Positions 45,473-55,073 of a stretch of DNA of 64,000 bases are shown piece after piece. How positions within the stretch are numbered: the stretch's first letter is position 1; every line of letters starts with the position of its first letter. The translations under genes were made by a program, and so were the position numbers. Source of the DNA: Oceanobacillus polygoni. GTDB lineage: Bacteria > Bacillota > Bacilli > Bacillales > Amphibacillaceae. The stretch is from contig NZ_PIJY01000016.1 in the NCBI RefSeq assembly GCF_008304605.1, positions 1 through 64,000 on the forward strand, written 5' to 3'. The notes under the pieces are model-generated. The model was given only the letters and a program-made list of their open reading frames with translations, did no database searches and had not been told where the DNA came from.

Positions 45473-47029
45473 CTATTCGAATTTAACTTCCTTCATATCG
45501 TGGAACCAGAATGGATAACTTTTTAGACCTGTAATATTATTCGTAGAGCCCCATAGAATTTGATAATCAGCTATATATACAGCCGGTGCTTGTTCATTTA
45601 AAATTTCTTGAGCACGTTGATAGTATTCAATCTGCTTATCGCGATCTGATTCCATTAGAACATCTGTCATGACTTGGTCAAATTCCTCATTTTGAAAGAG
45701 GAAGAAATTTTCTGCATCGTTTTCAGAAACATAGTCATTTAGAACTTCGTAAGCAGATGGACGCCCTGTTAAATCAATGGTTGTCATTTCATAATCTCGA
45801 CCGAAGTAGACTCGCTCTAACCAAATTCCCCATTCAACTACCTCAATTTCAACATCAATTCCAATTTCCTTTAAGTTTTCAACAGCAATCTGAGCAATAC
45901 TGGTGTAAATATCGTTATGTGAAGATACCGTTATTTTTGTTGAAAATCCATCCGCATAACCAGCCTCTGCAAGGAGCTCCTTTGCTTTCTCTACATCACG
46001 GTTATAAACCTCCTGAAGCCCGTCTAAGTAATAATCACCCATCGCAGGGCTCATATTCGAACCAATTGGTGTTGCATAGCCGGAAAATACAGAATCAATA
46101 ATATCTTGTTTATTAATTGCATAGTTAATAGCTTGTCGAACTTTTACATCATTAAACGGCTCTTTATCACCATTAAATGTAATAATTAAGCTAGAGTTAT
46201 TATGTTGATGCGAGACATTAAAGTTTCCTTCTACTTCAGAAACACGATGCCCAGGAATTCCGGTTAGATTTACCTCATTTGCTAATAGATTCATTACAGC
46301 TGCTTGGTCATCCGATTGGAAAATAAAATCTACTTTATCTAAATGTGGTAATCCATCTTGCCAATATTCCTCATGTTTTTTCATTTGCAAACTTGATCCA
46401 GGTGAGTAGTTTACAAAGGCAAAAGGACCTGTACCAATTGGATTTTCATTATGTTTTTCGTCATTACTTTTTGGTATAATCGCTGATTGTAATGCTGTTA
46501 ATGAATATAGAAAGTTCGAGTTTGGTTCTTTTAATGTCATAACGAAGGTTGTGTCATCAAGTGTGTCAATGGAATCAACATTATCAAAGTTATTGGATAG
46601 CTTTTCTCCACCAGCTAGTCCCATTAAACGCTCAAATGTATACATAATGTCATCTATTGTTAAATCTTCACCGTTATGGAAGGTAACCCCTTCACGAATT
46701 TTAAAGGTATACGTTAAACCATCATCAGATACTTCATAGCTCTCTGCAATTCCTTCAGTTAAGGATCCATCTGGTTCCGGAATAAATAAACCTTCAAACA
46801 TATTTAAAATCATTTGAAAGGAAATCGATGCTGTTGCATGATGCGGATCTAAAAAGTCTGGATCGTCATTGATACGAACGCGAATTTCCTGTGCTTCAGA
46901 CGATGATTGTCCAGTTGTTTCACCACTCTTTGCTGTTGAACTATTATCTCCCTCGGAATTTGAACAAGCACCAATTAAAAATAGTACGAAAATCAAAACG
47001 AATGATAACCAAAGTTTTCTCTTTAACAC
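45473..47029 (-). CDS. peptide-type ABC transporter substrate-binding lipoprotein
   Basis: The SBP_bac_5 protein is about 518 residues. The signal is KRKLWLSFVLIFVLFLIGAC with the lipid cysteine directly before SNSEGDNSS, followed by a Ser/Thr-rich linker. DDGLTYTFKIREGVTFHNGE and ENPIGTGPFAFVNY mark the family. GTG 47029 has AAGGGG at proper distance; GTG 47038 would overlap the P1 peptidase stop. Known: it binds peptides outside the cell. The tie to a P1 aminopeptidase gene just ahead suggests unusual peptides, for instance beta- or D-amino acid ones, which is inference. Confidence 0.88.
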   Translation of the reverse strand: MLKRKLWLSFVLIFVLFLIGACSNSEGDNSSTAKSGETTGQSSSEAQEIRVRINDDPDFLDPHHATASISFQMILNMFEGLFIPEPDGSLTEGIAESYEVSDDGLTYTFKIREGVTFHNGEDLTIDDIMYTFERLMGLAGGEKLSNNFDNVDSIDTLDDTTFVMTLKEPNSNFLYSLTALQSAIIPKSNDEKHNENPIGTGPFAFVNYSPGSSLQMKKHEEYWQDGLPHLDKVDFIFQSDDQAAVMNLLANEVNLTGIPGHRVSEVEGNFNVSHQHNNSSLIITFNGDKEPFNDVKVRQAINYAINKQDIIDSVFSGYATPIGSNMSPAMGDYYLDGLQEVYNRDVEKAKELLAEAGYADGFSTKITVSSHNDIYTSIAQIAVENLKEIGIDVEIEVVEWGIWLERVYFGRDYEMTTIDLTGRPSAYEVLNDYVSENDAENFFLFQNEEFDQVMTDVLMESDRDKQIEYYQRAQEILNEQAPAVYIADYQILWGSTNNITGLKSYPFWFHDMKEVKFE

Positions 47030-47034
47030 TGCAT

Positions 47035-48012
47035 TCACCCCTTATTTTTCTGTATACTGGCATAACATTCCATATGATTAATAGATTCTGCTGCTTTCAC
47101 AGCTTTTACAATCGCCTTTTCCATTGCTTCAGCTGCCAGCGTCCCTAAGTAATCCACTGGATATTCTTTCGTACCCGTCCCTAACACAAAAATTGTATCG
47201 CCATCAAACATGGTGTGAACAGGGAATATTGTTCGTGCTAATGCATTTTGTGTAAGGCTAGCAATCTTCTTAGCCTCAGCTTTTGTTAGTTTTGCATTCA
47301 TTGCAACAACACCAATTGTTGTGTTTGTTCCTGCTTGAGCTGGGAGAGAGAGGTTCTGTTTTATGTACTCGACACAATTGATGAATACGGACGCATCTGA
47401 GTCCCAAGCTCCTGCAAGTATTGTATTTGTATCCGGATGTTTAATATCACCTACAGCATTTACTGAAACAATCGCTCCGACTATTAAATCAGAAACTCCT
47501 TCAAGAGAGGAACTACCTAACCCTGACTTCATTGCTTTATCTGTGCCAGCTAGTTTTCCTACTGTTGCTCCACAACCGGCACCCACATTTCCCTGAGGAA
47601 AATCTCCAACCATAGCTTTTTTAGCAGATTCATAACCCATTTGAAAATTAGGCCGTACGTTTGGGTCACCAATATCAAGGTCGAAAATAACAGCACTAGG
47701 AACAATTGGTATCCTTGCAACGCCAACATGAAGTCCAATATTTTTTTCTTCTAAATAGCTCATTACACCAGACGCTGCTTCTAAACCGTAAGCACTCCCA
47801 CCAGCCAAGCAAATTGCATGTACTTCTTGAATTGCATTAATTGGATCGAGTGCATCCGTTTCCCTTGTGCCAGGAGCAGAACCACGGACATCGACACCGC
47901 AACTTGCACCATCTTCAGTTAAAATCGAAGTGCAACCCGTTAATGCCTCTATATCCTCGACATTACCTACTTTAATACCAGGGACATCTGTGATATTCTC
48001 AAATTTCAGCAA
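47035..48012 (-). CDS. P1-family (DmpA/BapA-like) autoproteolytic aminopeptidase
   Basis: This Ntn-like hydrolase of about 325 residues has ITDVPGIKVGNVED, GVDVRGSAPGTRETD, AICLAGGSAYGLEAASGVMS and NVGAGCGATVGKL. The expected self-cleavage and nucleophile threonine is in AGTNTTIGVVAMNA. TTG 48012 follows AAGGTG; TTG 48027 overlaps the ATPase end. Known: P1 peptidases release N-terminal residues, and some act on beta-peptides or D-residues and resist normal inhibitors. It lies inside the ABC importer operon, between ATPase and binding protein. Confidence 0.87.
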   Translation of the reverse strand: MLKFENITDVPGIKVGNVEDIEALTGCTSILTEDGASCGVDVRGSAPGTRETDALDPINAIQEVHAICLAGGSAYGLEAASGVMSYLEEKNIGLHVGVARIPIVPSAVIFDLDIGDPNVRPNFQMGYESAKKAMVGDFPQGNVGAGCGATVGKLAGTDKAMKSGLGSSSLEGVSDLIVGAIVSVNAVGDIKHPDTNTILAGAWDSDASVFINCVEYIKQNLSLPAQAGTNTTIGVVAMNAKLTKAEAKKIASLTQNALARTIFPVHTMFDGDTIFVLGTGTKEYPVDYLGTLAAEAMEKAIVKAVKAAESINHMECYASIQKNKG

Positions 48013-48023
48013 ATTAATCACCT

Positions 48024-49043
48024 TCAAATTTCTACTAAATGATTAGGTTCTCTCTCAATTGTTTGTTCTTCTTCATATAAAAAGCAGGCTACCTGTTGAT
48101 CCTCATTCTTATCTTTTAATTGTGGGCGTTTAAGCCTACATATATCCATCGCAAATGGACATCTCGTATGGAAAGCACAGCCAACCGGTGGGTCTACTGG
48201 ACTTGGTAACTCACCAGAAATCATGATTTCTTCCCGTTTATTTTCGAAATCAACAACAGGTATGGATGAGAGAAGTGCTTTTGTATATGGGTGCAGTGGA
48301 TTCTTATAAAGGGATTCTTTGGTACCTATTTCTACAATTCTCCCTAGATACATGACTGCAACTCGATCACTTATATGTTTAATGACACTCAAATCATGAG
48401 AGATAAATAAATAGGTTAAGTGAAATTCATCTTGTAAATCCATCATAAGATTCAAAACTTGAGATTGGATGGAAACATCCAGAGCACTTACTGGTTCATC
48501 TGCAATGATAAATTTGGGGTTAATGGCTAATGCTCGAGCAATGCCAATTCGTTGCCGTTGCCCACCTGAAAATTCATGGGGAAATTTTTTTAATGCTTCC
48601 TCCGATAAACCGACCTTTTCAATCAATTCTTTTATTCTATTTTTTCTCTCTATTTTTGATAATCTCGTATGCATTTTAATAGGTTCTTCAATAATCTCTT
48701 CAATTCTCATTCGAGGATTGAGTGATCCAAATGGATCCTGGAATATCACTTGCATTTGATTTCGAATCACTTGCAGTTCCCTTAATTTTAAGTTTTCGAT
48801 ATGCTGACCTTCGAAAACAATTTCACCCTCCGTTGGTTCGACTAGCCTTAAAATAGTTCGTCCTAAGGTGGATTTTCCAGAGCCAGATTCTCCAACAATT
48901 CCAAGTGTTTCTCCTTTAAAAACGGTTAGAGTGATATCATCGACTGCTTTTAATACGGTTTTTTTCCGGAGTTTATTTGTTTTTACAGGAAAATAGGTTC
49001 TTAAATTAGACACTTCCAGTAATACTTCTTGTTTCTTCTCCAA
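48024..49043 (-). CDS. oligopeptide ABC transporter ATPase (OppF-like)
   Basis: The 339-residue ATPase starts at TTG 49043 after AAAGGAGGG. It has Walker [10 protein letters not shown], signature FSGGQRQRIGIARAL, Walker B FIIADEPVSALD, switch LFISHDLSVIKH and the C-terminal cluster GCAFHTRCPFAMDIC. It starts inside the end of the OppD-like gene (38 bases overlap), so both are translated together. Compared with the 31-kb paralogue, all conserved switch residues are present. Confidence 0.92.
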   Translation of the reverse strand: MEKKQEVLLEVSNLRTYFPVKTNKLRKKTVLKAVDDITLTVFKGETLGIVGESGSGKSTLGRTILRLVEPTEGEIVFEGQHIENLKLRELQVIRNQMQVIFQDPFGSLNPRMRIEEIIEEPIKMHTRLSKIERKNRIKELIEKVGLSEEALKKFPHEFSGGQRQRIGIARALAINPKFIIADEPVSALDVSIQSQVLNLMMDLQDEFHLTYLFISHDLSVIKHISDRVAVMYLGRIVEIGTKESLYKNPLHPYTKALLSSIPVVDFENKREEIMISGELPSPVDPPVGCAFHTRCPFAMDICRLKRPQLKDKNEDQQVACFLYEEEQTIEREPNHLVEI

Positions 49044-50043
49044 TTTCTTGCCCTCCTTTCATAAAAGGGAGATGGCAACGAACCTGATGCCCATCTGAAA
49101 TTCGGCCTAACGCTGGTGCAGATTCTCTGCAAATGTCCATTGCAAATTCACATCGATCAGCAAAGCGACAGCCTTTTGGAAATTTATGTGCAGGAGGGAC
49201 ATTTCCAGGGATGGAAGGTAATCTTCGCGTATTTTGTTCCAAGCTCGGAATGGTCCGAAGCAGGGCTGCAGTATACGGATGTTTAGGATTTAAAAATAAT
49301 TCTTTAACCTGCGCTTCTTCAACAATTTGTCCACCATACATAACTAGCACGCGATCAGCAGTCTCTGCTACAACCCCCATGTCGTGCGTAATTAATAAAA
49401 TAGAAGAATTAAACGAGTCTTTCATTTTGAGCATTAATTTTAATATTTGTGCTTGAACGGTTACGTCTAAAGCAGTTGTCGGCTCATCAGCAATGAGCAA
49501 TTTTGGATTATTAGACATTGCAATGGCTATCATGACACGTTGGCGCATTCCCCCGGATAATTGATGGGGATATTCATGTAATACTTTTTCCGGATTGGCA
49601 ATCCCAACAAGTTGTAATAGCTCCAGTGCACGTTGTTTCGCTTCCTTTTTAGAAATCCGTTGATGGTAGATAATTGATTCTATCAATTGGTTTTCGATCT
49701 TAAAGACAGGATCGAGGGATGTCATCGGTTCTTGGAAAATCATGCCGATATCCTCACCGCGGACTTTTCTCATGTTTTTTTCAGTGTAGCTAAGTAAATC
49801 CTGCCCATCCAGTTCAATAGAACCACCGACTATTTTTCCGGGTGGGGTGGGAATTAGTCGCATAATGGATAGGGAAGTAACACTTTTACCGCTGCCTGAT
49901 TCTCCAACTAATGCTACCGTTTCTCCTTTGTTTATAGAAAAACTGACACCATCAACTGCCTTTGCGATTTTGTCGTGGCCTATTTCAAAATAAACTTTTA
50001 GATCCTTTACTTCGAGTAGTTTTTCTTTCCCTAGTTGTTTCAT
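49006..50043 (-). CDS. oligopeptide ABC transporter ATPase (OppD-like)
   Basis: The 345-residue ATPase has Walker A GESGSGKS, signature [15 protein letters not shown], Walker [13 protein letters not shown], switch [15 protein letters not shown] and the cysteine cluster [15 protein letters not shown]. Start ATG follows GAGGTGGTAGT. It is the first gene of the second peptide importer. A consensus cre site lies about 300 bases upstream, so carbon catabolite control is possible. Confidence 0.92.
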   Translation of the reverse strand: MKQLGKEKLLEVKDLKVYFEIGHDKIAKAVDGVSFSINKGETVALVGESGSGKSVTSLSIMRLIPTPPGKIVGGSIELDGQDLLSYTEKNMRKVRGEDIGMIFQEPMTSLDPVFKIENQLIESIIYHQRISKKEAKQRALELLQLVGIANPEKVLHEYPHQLSGGMRQRVMIAIAMSNNPKLLIADEPTTALDVTVQAQILKLMLKMKDSFNSSILLITHDMGVVAETADRVLVMYGGQIVEEAQVKELFLNPKHPYTAALLRTIPSLEQNTRRLPSIPGNVPPAHKFPKGCRFADRCEFAMDICRESAPALGRISDGHQVRCHLPFMKGGQEIGEETRSITGSV

Positions 50044-50344
50044 ACTACCACCTCATTCATTTAAGAATTGCAACGCAGCCTTCTGTTAGGACTGTTTACC
50101 TATAAAAACTAGGGATTTTCATGAGTTCTTTTGTTAATTGAATTACTGTTTTTGATCTCTTAAATAAGTATTTGAAGTTTTAAATTTCAAAACATAACCC
50201 CTAAATAAAAATTAATAAATATTCAGATATTATTATATAAGATAAATGATATAGAAGTAAATTTCAATAGCAATTTACGTGTACTTTATCACCATCTTAT
50301 TTGAGATCACATGGTAGATTATACTTGCTTTCAATTCTATATTA

Positions 50345-50359
50345 TTGAAAGCGCTGCCA
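50345..50359. promoter_or_regulatory. consensus CcpA cre site
   Basis: TTGAAAGCGCTGCCA fits WTGNAANCGNWNNCW at every fixed position. It lies in the 728-base gap between the divergent oppD and xpaC genes, about 300 bases from oppD and 420 from xpaC. Which side it controls is unknown. The rest of the gap up to 50580 shows nothing else clear. Confidence 0.55.
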
Positions 50360-50562
50360 ATAAATGGAAATTTGAACGTTTATTCTAAATATTCTAGTAT
50401 ATGAATTATAATAAATAATTGTAGTCGCTTCATTAGACATTTTGTAAAGTGTGTACAAATATATATTAACCTTTTGTATGATACTTGTTTTGAATGGTTT
50501 CACTAAAAACTTACGACAAAACTTATGGCATATTTGTTTGGATTTTAAAAAATTGAAACCTA

Positions 50563-50590
50563 TTGCGACTCTCTGACGTAATAGTATAAT
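50563..50590 (+). promoter_or_regulatory. candidate sigma-A promoter for xpaC-yaaN
   Basis: TTGCGA (50563-50568), 16 bases, TATAAT (50585-50590). The transcript would begin near 50597 and carry the dispersed repeat in its leader. Confidence 0.5.
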
Positions 50591-50624
50591 AGTAGGGGAA
50601 TGAATTTATTAAACGATTGCCTTT

Positions 50625-50741
50625 AGAGGTAGTTCAAAAAGTCTGGTGAAAATGACACTTCGAAGTTAGCACATATTGTGGAACCCTGGTACGGGGAACT
50701 GTTCCGTCACAAACGTATTGTTCTTTTCATCTTTTTTTTGA
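50625..50741. repeat. dispersed repeat element, copy B (internally shortened)
   Basis: It shares AGAGGT-GTTCAAAAA-GTC-GGTGAAAATGAC at the left and TTCTTTTCATCTT-TTTTGA at the right with copy A (29825-30012). In between, TTCGAAGT and CACATnnTGTGGAA are also kept. About 70 bases of the middle are missing. It lies between a promoter and the xpaC start. Confidence 0.65.
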
Positions 50742-50780
50742 TTTCGTTCTATTAGGGATTTTATATAGGAGTTGATGGAT

Positions 50781-51425
50781 TTGAGGGCGTTTTTACAATT
50801 TATTATTCAATCCATGCTTGGCTTTATGGGTACTGTATTAACTTGGCTAGTTGGCTTTTTTGCATTTAGTCAAACCTTCTTAGTATCAAGTTTGATTGCG
50901 ATAGGGGGAGGAATTATGTTTTTCATTACTTCCAAGCAAATTTTAAATTATCGATATGTGAAAAGGAATGGGTTAACAAGAAGAGAGTACAAATTTATCG
51001 AATCGAATTTGAAAGAAGCAAAGCAAAAGGTGTCCCGTTTGCAAAAAGCATTATTTCGAGTTCGGACACTTCAGGATGCCAAACGAAATTTGGAAATTGC
51101 ACGTACAGCTCAAAAAATATATGTAAATGCAAAGCGTGATCCGAATCGTTTTTACCAAGCGGAAGGCTTTTTCTATAATCATTTGGATTCGCTTGTTGAA
51201 CTAGCAGAAAAATACGCATTCTTGGCTTCACAGCCTGCTAAAACTCGAGAAATGGAAAGTTCACTAAGGGAAACACGTCAAACCATTACAACCCTTGGAG
51301 AAACGATAAGAAAGGATTTACATGTTATGCTTAACGATGATATGGATACGTTACATTTCGAACTCGATGTTGCGAAACAGTCCATTCATCGAATGAATAA
51401 GAACAACAAGGGGATGATGAAATGA
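50781..51425 (+). CDS. xpaC: XpaC-family protein
   Basis: The protein of about 214 residues has two N-terminal membrane helices ([20 protein letters not shown] and [20 protein letters not shown]), followed by a long helical cytoplasmic part, as in Bacillus XpaC. TTG 50781 has AGGAG at a good distance; ATG 50775 and TTG 50772 are too close to it. Known: XpaC is linked to hydrolysis of 5-bromo-4-chloroindolyl phosphate by genetic data only; its job is unclear. It is always found with yaaN/telA, as here, with an ATGA overlap. Confidence 0.82.
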   Translation: MRAFLQFIIQSMLGFMGTVLTWLVGFFAFSQTFLVSSLIAIGGGIMFFITSKQILNYRYVKRNGLTRREYKFIESNLKEAKQKVSRLQKALFRVRTLQDAKRNLEIARTAQKIYVNAKRDPNRFYQAEGFFYNHLDSLVELAEKYAFLASQPAKTREMESSLRETRQTITTLGETIRKDLHVMLNDDMDTLHFELDVAKQSIHRMNKNNKGMMK

Positions 51426-52600
51426 GTGAACATAATCAACATAAACCTTCACAAGCAATTGATGATATATTAGCAAATCCATTTGGGAGCGAGAGCAAAC
51501 TCCCGTCATCAAAATCGTCATCAGAAACAGTAGCACATCAGGAAACAGATAAGCCTGAGAAATTGATTCATACATTATCGAAAGAAAATCAAGAAAGAGC
51601 GATACAATTGGCAGATCAAATTGATCCCAAAAATAACGGGTCGATTGCACAATATGGAACAGAGGCACAGTCGAAGCTATTGAATTTTTCACATGGAATG
51701 CTGGATCATGTGCAAAAACAGGACGTTGGCGAGATTGGTTCGATTTTAAGTGATTTAATGAAGAAGCTTGAGCAAGTTAATCCAGACGAGCTGCGACCAG
51801 AAAAACGTGGCTTGCTTTCTCGAATGTTTGGTAAAATTTCCGGTACGGTAAATGAAATTTTATCGAAGTATCAAAAGACAGGTGCTCAAATCGATCGTAT
51901 TCGAGTGAAGCTAGATCGAAGTAAAGATGCATTGATTACAGATAATGGTATGCTGGAACAGCTATTTGATCAAAATAGAGATTATTATGATGCATTGAAT
52001 ATTTATATTGCCGCCGGTGAAGTGAAACTGGAAGAAATGGAAACAACATTAATTCCGGAATTAAAGCGAAAAGCAGAAATAAATCAAAGCCAAATGGATT
52101 TTCAAGAAGTGAATGATCTCATGCAATTTGCTGATCGTTTGGAGAAGCGGACGCATGATTTGAAATTAAGCAGACAAATTACGATGCAAACTGCTCCACA
52201 AATTCGTTTGATTCAAAATACCAATCAAGCGCTTGTCGAAAAAATTCAATCGTCTATCTTAACAGCTATTCCATTATGGAAAAATCAAGTTGCGATTGCA
52301 TTAACGTTATTACGTCAGCGCAATGCGGTAGAAGCGCAAAAACAAGTATCGAAAACAACAAATGAATTATTGCTGAAAAACGCAGAAATGTTAAAAACGA
52401 ATACGATTGAAACAGCGAAAGAGAATGAACGCGGTCTCGTTGATATTGATACGTTAAAACAAACACAGGAGCATTTAGTTTCTACGATTGAGGAAACGAT
52501 TCAAATTCAAACTGAGGGACGGTCAAAGCGAAATCAAGCAGAGCAAGAGCTAAAAGGCATGGAAGAAGAATTGAAGCAGAAATTACTAGAATTGCGATAA
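51422..52600 (+). CDS. yaaN: YaaN/TelA-family toxic anion resistance protein
   Basis: The 392-residue protein is almost wholly helical and soluble, with coiled-coil stretches. An N-terminal [10 protein letters not shown]-like tail comes first. [19 protein letters not shown] and [20 protein letters not shown] are family marks, and [20 protein letters not shown] and [19 protein letters not shown] follow. Known: TelA relatives are linked to tellurite and cell-envelope stress resistance; molecular role unproven. Start ATG overlaps the xpaC stop, so the two act together, probably at the membrane. Confidence 0.87.
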   Translation: MSEHNQHKPSQAIDDILANPFGSESKLPSSKSSSETVAHQETDKPEKLIHTLSKENQERAIQLADQIDPKNNGSIAQYGTEAQSKLLNFSHGMLDHVQKQDVGEIGSILSDLMKKLEQVNPDELRPEKRGLLSRMFGKISGTVNEILSKYQKTGAQIDRIRVKLDRSKDALITDNGMLEQLFDQNRDYYDALNIYIAAGEVKLEEMETTLIPELKRKAEINQSQMDFQEVNDLMQFADRLEKRTHDLKLSRQITMQTAPQIRLIQNTNQALVEKIQSSILTAIPLWKNQVAIALTLLRQRNAVEAQKQVSKTTNELLLKNAEMLKTNTIETAKENERGLVDIDTLKQTQEHLVSTIEETIQIQTEGRSKRNQAEQELKGMEEELKQKLLELR

Positions 52601-52647
52601 GATATCTTGGAGTGAGAGGAATTTGGATTTCTTGAATTCCATTAAAT

Positions 52648-52682
52648 AAAAGCTGTTGGTTTTAATAAAATCAACAGCTTTT
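52648..52682 (+). terminator. terminator after yaaN
   Basis: AAAAGCTGTTG (52648-52658) pairs with CAACAGCTTTT (52672-52682), with further A-T pairs inward, then TTGTTT. Confidence 0.75.
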
Positions 52683-52779
52683 GTTTGGCAAAAGTAGGGT
52701 ATTTTGAAAGACCGTTTAAGACAGTTCAACTTATGGAGAAGGGTTATATTAAAATTGGCAAAAGCTCTATAATTGCCGA

Positions 52780-53328
52780 CTATTTCTCTTTTGGGACATA
52801 GTTAAATACTTCTCCACTATCAAAAAATTCAACTAAACGGTTGAGCCAGTCATAATAGTTCAGCCATTCTTTTGTTTCGTTTAATAGGTCATTGATCTTA
52901 GCTTCGGTTTCTTCATTTATTGTTTCGTTCTCAAGGAGATTTGCTAATTCAGCAGATAGTTTTTTACCAACCAATCTATTTCGCTTAATTACGCGTTGCC
53001 ATCCCGATGTAAATAAGGAAATAAAGGTCTGATAATAATCCTGCTCGACATTATAAATGTCTTTGCGAACTCCCTTTTCAAAGACTTTCTCGGCAATATT
53101 ATGATCAACCATTTCACGTACAACTTGACTCATTCTCGTTTTGCTCATTCCTGTAGCTTCAGATAGCTCATCCAGTGTCATTGGATTTCTATTAATATAA
53201 ATAATCCCCAACACTCTGCCGACAGTTGTTGAAATGCCATACATCCGCATATTATCCGCGATATTTTCAATAAATTTATCTTCAATTTGCATCATTTTTA
53301 AAGATGCCTTTTCTTCCAATAGGCTCAC
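52780..53328 (-). CDS. GbsR/MarR-family transcriptional regulator
   Basis: The 182-residue protein has a winged helix at about 40-100 (TVGRVLGIIYINRNPMTLDE then LSEATGMSKTRMSQVVREM) and a helical C-terminal half for dimerisation, as in GbsR. Known: GbsR senses choline and represses glycine betaine synthesis genes; other members control different targets. Here it is divergent from the NRAMP/5-oxoproline operon, with a long inverted repeat in between. Inferred: it regulates that operon or itself. Confidence 0.8.
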   Translation of the reverse strand: MSLLEEKASLKMMQIEDKFIENIADNMRMYGISTTVGRVLGIIYINRNPMTLDELSEATGMSKTRMSQVVREMVDHNIAEKVFEKGVRKDIYNVEQDYYQTFISLFTSGWQRVIKRNRLVGKKLSAELANLLENETINEETEAKINDLLNETKEWLNYYDWLNRLVEFFDSGEVFNYVPKEK

Positions 53329-53473
53329 CTACCAATTTTCAACTTTCTTAAGCCACTTTACCACAGAATATAAAAAAATAAAACTCCTATAATAGAGCGT
53401 AAAATAGAGAAAATCTAAGAATTTATAAGGAAGCATTAGCTTATACTAAGTGTGATCAATATTGTATATAAAA

Positions 53474-53508
53474 AATTTAAACTTTATTCTGTTTATAAAG
53501 TTTAAATT
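53474..53508. promoter_or_regulatory. 13-bp perfect inverted repeat, possible operator of the GbsR-like regulator
   Basis: AATTTAAACTTTA (53474-53486) and TAAAGTTTAAATT (53496-53508) are perfect arms around 9 bases. They lie about 145 bases upstream of the regulator and 265 before the divergent NRAMP gene. A TGCTATAAT (-10) occurs at 53692-53700. The rest of the 446-base gap is AT-rich and empty. Confidence 0.5.
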
Positions 53509-53774
53509 GTATGTAAACAATAAATTTTTAAAATATCTAATGTTAGTTTGCCTCATCATAATAACTATATACTTGACAATTTCACATGGGGAAAAATGAG
53601 TTATATTGTTCATTTTTTTACAGCTACAACAACAACTTTTAATCTATATTTACCGAATAATTACTTCATGAGTTATCAAAAATACGTTTTGTGCTATAAT
53701 AATAAAATCTTTCATTCATCCATTCGATAAGTGACAATCAATCTGAGCGTATTTCAACATAGGAGAGTGACATC

Positions 53775-55001
53775 ATGACAGATAAAAATAGAGGTCATCA
53801 AGTGATGACAGAGAAAGATAAGAAAAGCAGAAGAAATTCGTTAATTGGCGCTGCTTTCTTAATGGCTACTTCAGCAGTCGGCCCAGGATTTTTAACGCAA
53901 ACTGCGTATTTTACAGAAGCACTATTGGCTAGTTTTGGCTTTGTTATTTTAGCTTCGATCATATTAGACATCGGTGCACAGTTAAATGTTTGGAGAATTA
54001 TTGCAGTTTCCAAAATGCGTGGTCAGGAGATTGCCAATGCAGTTTTACCAGGGTTAGGCTTTGTTGTAGCGCTATTCATTGTGATTGGTGGAATAGCGTT
54101 TAATATTGGTAATATTGGTGGATCGGGTCTTGGAATCAATGTAATGATGGGAATTGATCCGAGAATCGGTGCTGTTATCACAGCAGGAATTGCCATTTTT
54201 GTATTTTTATCAAAAGAAGCAGGAGCAGCTATGGACCAAGTTGTGAAATGGCTTGGGGCATTGCTTATTCTCCTTATTGCATATGTAATGTTTGTTAGTC
54301 AACCACCGGTTGGCGAAGCAATTTATCGATCCTTCGTACCTTTGGAGCTTGATGTTTATGCGATTATCACGATCGTTGGTGGTACAGTAGGTGGGTACAT
54401 AACATTCTCTGGTGGACACCGTTTATTGGATGCGGGTATTTCAGGTAAGGAAAGCATACCTGAAGTAAATCGAACATCCATCATGGGAATTCTAATTGCT
54501 TCCACTATACGGATTTTACTATTCTTAGCAGTGCTTGGTGTTGTTTCAGCTGGTGTATCCCTTGACCCGGATAACCCTGCTGCAACTGTTTTCCAATATG
54601 CGGCAGGTGAATTCGGCTATCGTATGTTTGGACTTGTACTTTGGGTAGCAGCGATTACTTCTGTTATCGGTGCAGCCTATACATCTGTATCATTCTTACG
54701 GACTTTTCACAAAAAAATTGACCAATATTATCGCTATTGGATAATTGGTTTTATTTTATTTTCAACCATAGTCTTTGTATTCATTGGACAGGCTGTTACA
54801 TTACTCGTATTAGCTGGTGCCCTAAATGGTTTAATTTTGCCATTAACACTAGGATCTATTTTACTAGCTGCACACAATACAAAGATTGTCGGTGATTATA
54901 AGCACCCTGTCTGGTTGACGGTTTTTGGTGTGATTATTGTTGTATTGACAACATTCCTTGGAATCAGAACACTAATTCAAACATTACCACAGTTGTTCTA
55001 G
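53775..55001 (+). CDS. NRAMP-family transporter (YcsG-like)
   Basis: The 408-residue membrane protein has about 11 helices. It opens with AVGPGFLTQTAYFTEALLAS at helix 1, where metal-transporting NRAMPs have the DPGN motif; here that is GPGF-like, so classical manganese binding is doubtful. IGNIGGSGLGINVMMG and YITFSGGHRLLDAG follow. In Bacillus the relative YcsG sits with the 5-oxoprolinase genes, as here. Inferred: it imports 5-oxoproline or a related organic solute rather than metal. ATG follows AGGAGAG; the in-frame ATG 53805 is an alternative. Confidence 0.82.
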   Translation: MTDKNRGHQVMTEKDKKSRRNSLIGAAFLMATSAVGPGFLTQTAYFTEALLASFGFVILASIILDIGAQLNVWRIIAVSKMRGQEIANAVLPGLGFVVALFIVIGGIAFNIGNIGGSGLGINVMMGIDPRIGAVITAGIAIFVFLSKEAGAAMDQVVKWLGALLILLIAYVMFVSQPPVGEAIYRSFVPLELDVYAIITIVGGTVGGYITFSGGHRLLDAGISGKESIPEVNRTSIMGILIASTIRILLFLAVLGVVSAGVSLDPDNPAATVFQYAAGEFGYRMFGLVLWVAAITSVIGAAYTSVSFLRTFHKKIDQYYRYWIIGFILFSTIVFVFIGQAVTLLVLAGALNGLILPLTLGSILLAAHNTKIVGDYKHPVWLTVFGVIIVVLTTFLGIRTLIQTLPQLF

Positions 55002-55073
55002 TGAAGGGTATTTCTATAAGTTTAAATTTCGGGTTTTAAACAAAAATTGATTAATTTTAATGGTGGGATACGT

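Noticed and set aside
53548-53730. 60-codon frame upstream of the NRAMP gene
   Set aside because: It spans the probable promoter (TATAAT 53695-53700) and has no ribosome site.
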